From Deltaproteobacteria bacterium (GTDB taxonomy: Bacteria; Myxococcota_A; UBA796; UBA2385), in contig RFKJ01000763.1 in NCBI GenBank assembly GCA_003694325.1, positions 1 through 8,400 on the forward strand: a stretch of DNA of 8,400 nucleotides, in the 5' to 3' direction. The notes beneath the pieces are model-generated. The model searched no databases. It saw nothing but the letters and a program-made list of their open reading frames with translations, and was not told the DNA's origin. A program made the translations under genes and the position numbers. Of this stretch, positions 5,734-8,400 are shown piece after piece; position 1 is the first letter of the stretch; each line of letters opens with the position of its first letter.

Positions 5734-7490
5734 CAACGAGCCTCCCCCTCGATCATCGCCAGGGCCTGCTTGCATGCCTGGCTGCGCGCGCCGACCCATC
5801 CGCGGGCCCCTTCGTCGAGCACGCGACGGGCAGCCGGGCTGCCGATGCGGGCGATTCCCTCCGCGGCCAACTGGAGCAGGCGAGCCTGCTGCCGGTTGGC
5901 GAAGAACCCGACCCGCTGGTCGAGGATGTGGCGCAGCCATGGCAGTGCGCGCTCGCCGAGCACGACGGCCGCTCCGACGCAGAGGTCTCGTTGCAGCTCC
6001 TCGGGTTGCTCGGCGAGATTGCCCGGTTGGAGCTGCTGGCGGAACCAGCGGGCCACGGCGGGTGACATCTGCCGGGCGAGCACCGGCCAGGTGGAGCGTC
6101 GGACCCGCGGCCGTCGATCCAGCAGGCGGGCGAGCAGCAGGTCGGTCTCGCCCTCGGGGATGCCGGTCTCCCCGTACCAGCCCAGGGCGATCTCCTGGAC
6201 GCGGGTCGACTGGTGGGCCAGCATGCGCGGGCGAAGGGCGCGATCCCGTGGCGTGTCCCGCCCCCGGAGCAGCAGCGCGGCGGGCTCGAACAGGCGGGGG
6301 GGCGTGTGGGGATCCACCAGCCAGCGTTCGGCCCGAGACGCCGCCATGTCGCCGAGCACGCCGACGAGCCATCGGCCTCGCTCCACCCACTCGTCGCGCG
6401 CACCCTCGGTGAAGGCCCACTCGATGAGCGCCTGGATCGCTGCGTCGTCGAGCATGGCGACGAGTTTCCGGGTCACGGTGGGGTCGGACCGGGGACTCGC
6501 CGTGGCCACGAGGCGGGCGATGAAGGTGGGCTGGGTGGCCGCGTCGAGGATCGCGTCGATCCTGCGCAGGATCGCGGGAACGGTCTCGGCGTCGCGGGCG
6601 GACCGGGAGATCTCGATGAGCCGGACCAGGGCGAGGGGATCGTGCTGTCGGCCGGCGGCCTCGACCGCCGATTCGATGAGGGACAGGGCAGCGGCGGGAT
6701 CCAGCTCGACGCGGCGTGCCCGGAGCACCCGGTAGAGCAGGGCGCAGGCGCGGGCGACCTGGTCGGCAGGCGCCTCCTCGGAGACGGCGGCCCTCTCCCG
6801 GGCGATGACGTCGGCGTCGTCCTCGAGTGCCTCCATCAGCTCCTGCTGCCAGGTCGCATCGTCGACCGACCAGTCATCGTCGTCGTCGGCCAGCCGGGCC
6901 TCGCCGCCGGCCGCCTCGATGGCCCGCGCGAGCTGGTCCTCGGCGAGGGCTGCCACGTCGGCATCGGGCGCCCTACGGTCCCCGCCGAGGATCACCTCGA
7001 TGACATCGACCTCCCGCTCCTGGAGGTAGCGGACGGCGTCGCCCGAGATCGCCTCGGCTTCCATCAGCGCGGCAACGGCCTGGAACCCCAGCCCCTCGAT
7101 CTCGGCCTGCCAGAGCAGCGACTCCAGCGTCTCCTCCTCGTACTCGGGCAGGGACAGGTTGAGTCGCACGAGGTCGAGGAACCGCTCGAGGCCCTGGCGC
7201 GACAGGCGCGGGTCGAAGGTGATCGTGGCGATGCCCTCGCGGTGGAGGCGGCGGCCCAGGCCCTCGTGTTCATCGTCCTCGACCGAGACGCGCTGCCCCC
7301 GGAACCGCAGGCCGTCCATGCCGGTCGCCAGGGTGAGCGGCGCGGCACGGGCGATGAGGTCGGACAGTCGGGGCCACAGCTCGTCGATGGCGGCGACGGC
7401 TTCCGGGTGCCCGACGCCATACAGTCGCGCCCGTTCCAGGGCGCGATCCAGGCGGCTGAGACAGTCTTCGGCCTGGTCGGCGAGCGTCAC
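5733..7490 (-). CDS. Helical-repeat (HEAT-like) protein between a kinase and an HD-GYP-like gene
   Basis: This 585-aa protein has no signal peptide or membrane segment. Residues 9-115 form a module (LDRALERARLYGVGHPEAV, then GLRFRGQRVSV, then RQGLERFLDLVRL) like the start of the next gene's product. Residues 120-240 are an acidic linker with a run of Asp at 202-206. Residues 243-585 are paired amphipathic helices of HEAT or related type (for example ALGWYGETGIPEGE, RPRVRRSTWPVLARQM, LQLAAEGIARIGSPAARRVL). Such proteins are usually binding scaffolds; I can name no enzyme activity. It starts with GTG at 7490, with GGAGG six bases before it and one base after the kinase stop, and ends overlapping the next start by one base. 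That places it in one translationally coupled unit. A phosphorylation target or adaptor of the kinase is a reasonable guess from context only. Confidence 0.9.
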   Translation of the reverse strand: MTLADQAEDCLSRLDRALERARLYGVGHPEAVAAIDELWPRLSDLIARAAPLTLATGMDGLRFRGQRVSVEDDEHEGLGRRLHREGIATITFDPRLSRQGLERFLDLVRLNLSLPEYEEETLESLLWQAEIEGLGFQAVAALMEAEAISGDAVRYLQEREVDVIEVILGGDRRAPDADVAALAEDQLARAIEAAGGEARLADDDDDWSVDDATWQQELMEALEDDADVIARERAAVSEEAPADQVARACALLYRVLRARRVELDPAAALSLIESAVEAAGRQHDPLALVRLIEISRSARDAETVPAILRRIDAILDAATQPTFIARLVATASPRSDPTVTRKLVAMLDDAAIQALIEWAFTEGARDEWVERGRWLVGVLGDMAASRAERWLVDPHTPPRLFEPAALLLRGRDTPRDRALRPRMLAHQSTRVQEIALGWYGETGIPEGETDLLLARLLDRRPRVRRSTWPVLARQMSPAVARWFRQQLQPGNLAEQPEELQRDLCVGAAVVLGERALPWLRHILDQRVGFFANRQQARLLQLAAEGIARIGSPAARRVLDEGARGWVGARSQACKQALAMIEGEAR

Positions 7491-7491
7491 G

Positions 7492-8400
7492 TCAGGCCTC
7501 CGTGGGATGACCTGGGGGAGCGAGCAGGCGTTGCAGGTAGCGGGCGAAGTGGGCGTCGAGCAGTCGCAGGCCGGTCTCGTAGGCGAAGTCGCTGACGTCT
7601 TCGAGCATCTCCAGCGCGCTGCGGTATCGCTGGCCGGGGTCGGGGTGGAGGGCCCGCAGCAGGATCGGCTCGATGCCGTCGGGCAGGGTGAGGTCGGCCT
7701 CGATGGCCTCGCGCGGATCGAACCGGGAGACCCGTTCCACCAGCTCGTCGAAGGAGAGGCGACGAGGGAACAGCGGTTCCATGGTCAGCAATTCCCAGGT
7801 GGTGGCGCCCAGCGCGAAGATGTCGGACTGCACCGATGCCGGGGCGCCCTGGTACAGCTCCGGCGCGATGTACTGGGGCTTGCCGACGAGCCGGAGGCGG
7901 GCGGGACCGTCGGCGGCCGCTGCGGCCACCCCGAAGTCGGCCAGCTTCACCGCGCCGTGGCGGGAGATGAGGATGTTGCCGGGGCTCAGGTCGCGGTGGA
8001 CGATTCCCAGGGGCCTGCCGTCCATCCCGCGGGCCTGGTGGGCGTGGTGGAGACCCTGCAGCGCTTCGCGGACGATGTAGATGACGTGGCGCAGGGGGAT
8101 CGCCGCTCCCCGCTCGCGGGCGGCGCGGCGCAGCGTCCGGCCGTCGCAGCCGTCGATCCACTCCATGGCCAGCCAGACCTGTTCGCCCACCCGGCCGACG
8201 TCGAGGATGCTGACGATGTTGGGGTGGCGAAGCTGGGCGATGATGCGCGCTTCGCTGAGGATCTGCCCGACGTAGACCGGGTCCCGGCGCCGCCCGGGGT
8301 GGACGAGCTTCAGCGCACAGCGGAGGCGGACGCCGGCATCGACGATCCGATCGGCGAGGAGCACCTCTCCCATGCCTCCCCGTCCCAGGCGGCCGATGAC
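7492..8400 (-). CDS. Ser/Thr protein kinase, 5' end outside the window
   Basis: The last 302 residues are visible and cover nearly a whole eukaryotic-type (Hanks) kinase domain. Counting from the window edge: glycine-rich loop GRLGRGGMGEV (3-13), ATP-binding Lys K31 (CALKLV), helix-C Glu E50, catalytic loop HRDLSPGN (135-142), DFG 155-157, APE 179-181, the helix-F Asp at 193 and the late Arg R258. The full catalytic set suggests an active ATP-dependent kinase. The catalytic loop has Ser where most kinases have Lys (HRDLKP), a variant I associate with myxobacterial kinases. The stretch from DFG to APE contains no Ser or Thr. After the domain comes only a short helical tail (YETGLRLLDAHFARYL), with no membrane helix or sensor domain, so it is cytosolic and its partner must be another protein. 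It is the first visible gene of a leftward operon with the HEAT-like and HD-GYP-like genes. Confidence 0.96.
   Translation of the reverse strand, partial: VIGRLGRGGMGEVLLADRIVDAGVRLRCALKLVHPGRRRDPVYVGQILSEARIIAQLRHPNIVSILDVGRVGEQVWLAMEWIDGCDGRTLRRAARERGAAIPLRHVIYIVREALQGLHHAHQARGMDGRPLGIVHRDLSPGNILISRHGAVKLADFGVAAAAADGPARLRLVGKPQYIAPELYQGAPASVQSDIFALGATTWELLTMEPLFPRRLSFDELVERVSRFDPREAIEADLTLPDGIEPILLRALHPDPGQRYRSALEMLEDVSDFAYETGLRLLDAHFARYLQRLLAPPGHPTEA

Noticed and set aside
4351..6735. Very long open frame on the plus strand opposite the HD-GYP-like and HEAT-like genes.
   Set aside because: It is the GC-rich antisense shadow of two well-supported minus-strand proteins; its translation is low-complexity (Gly, Arg, Pro, Gln) with no recognisable domain.
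1..8400. CRISPR array, insertion sequence ends or tandem repeats.
   Set aside because: I saw no regularly spaced repeats, no transposase and no terminal inverted repeats with target duplications.

Overview
This is a GC-rich bacterial window with about 29 bp at the left and about 900 bp at the right belonging to genes that continue outside. No phylogenetic marker is complete. The kinase has an HRDLSPGN catalytic loop and sits with a HEAT-like protein and an HD-GYP-like protein, and the tRNA gene encodes its own CCA. These recall Myxococcota or related deltaproteobacterial-type diderms. That placement is an inference, and another high-GC phylum is possible.

Left (1-950): a decayed mobile-element region. 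A broken minus-strand reading resembles the C-terminus of a DUF927-type (primase/helicase-like) protein. A broken plus-strand reading is the zinc-ribbon C-terminal part of a large serine recombinase. Their 5' ends abut near 570, as if the middle of an integrated element had been deleted. The far left holds a clean promoter (TTGACA, 17 bp, TACATT) overlapped by a perfect 9-bp dyad, leading into a minus-strand gene that starts at 29 and leaves the window. The relic ends against an intact tRNA-Val(CAC) gene on the minus strand, which has its own hairpin terminator.

Middle (1183-4013, plus strand): three genes. They are a 213-aa protein with a predicted membrane hairpin, a 346-aa SPFH/band-7 protein with one N-terminal membrane helix, and, one base later, a 349-aa SPFH/band-7 protein with a lipoprotein signal peptide. 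The two SPFH proteins are collinear paralogues. By topology both SPFH domains should lie outside the cytoplasmic membrane, recalling HflK/HflC but with one subunit lipid-anchored. This is the best candidate for an undescribed system here.

Right (4177-8400, minus strand): a tightly coupled operon transcribed leftwards. It encodes a Ser/Thr protein kinase (5' end outside the window), a 585-aa protein with HEAT-like helices, and a 518-aa HD-GYP-like protein. The last two are joined by a 1-nt gap and a 1-nt overlap and seem to share an N-terminal domain. The HD-GYP protein has lost the Asp of the HD pair and carries an altered GYP motif, so it may bind or scaffold rather than hydrolyse cyclic di-GMP. 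The SPFH genes and the kinase operon are convergent, separated by a 163-bp gap.
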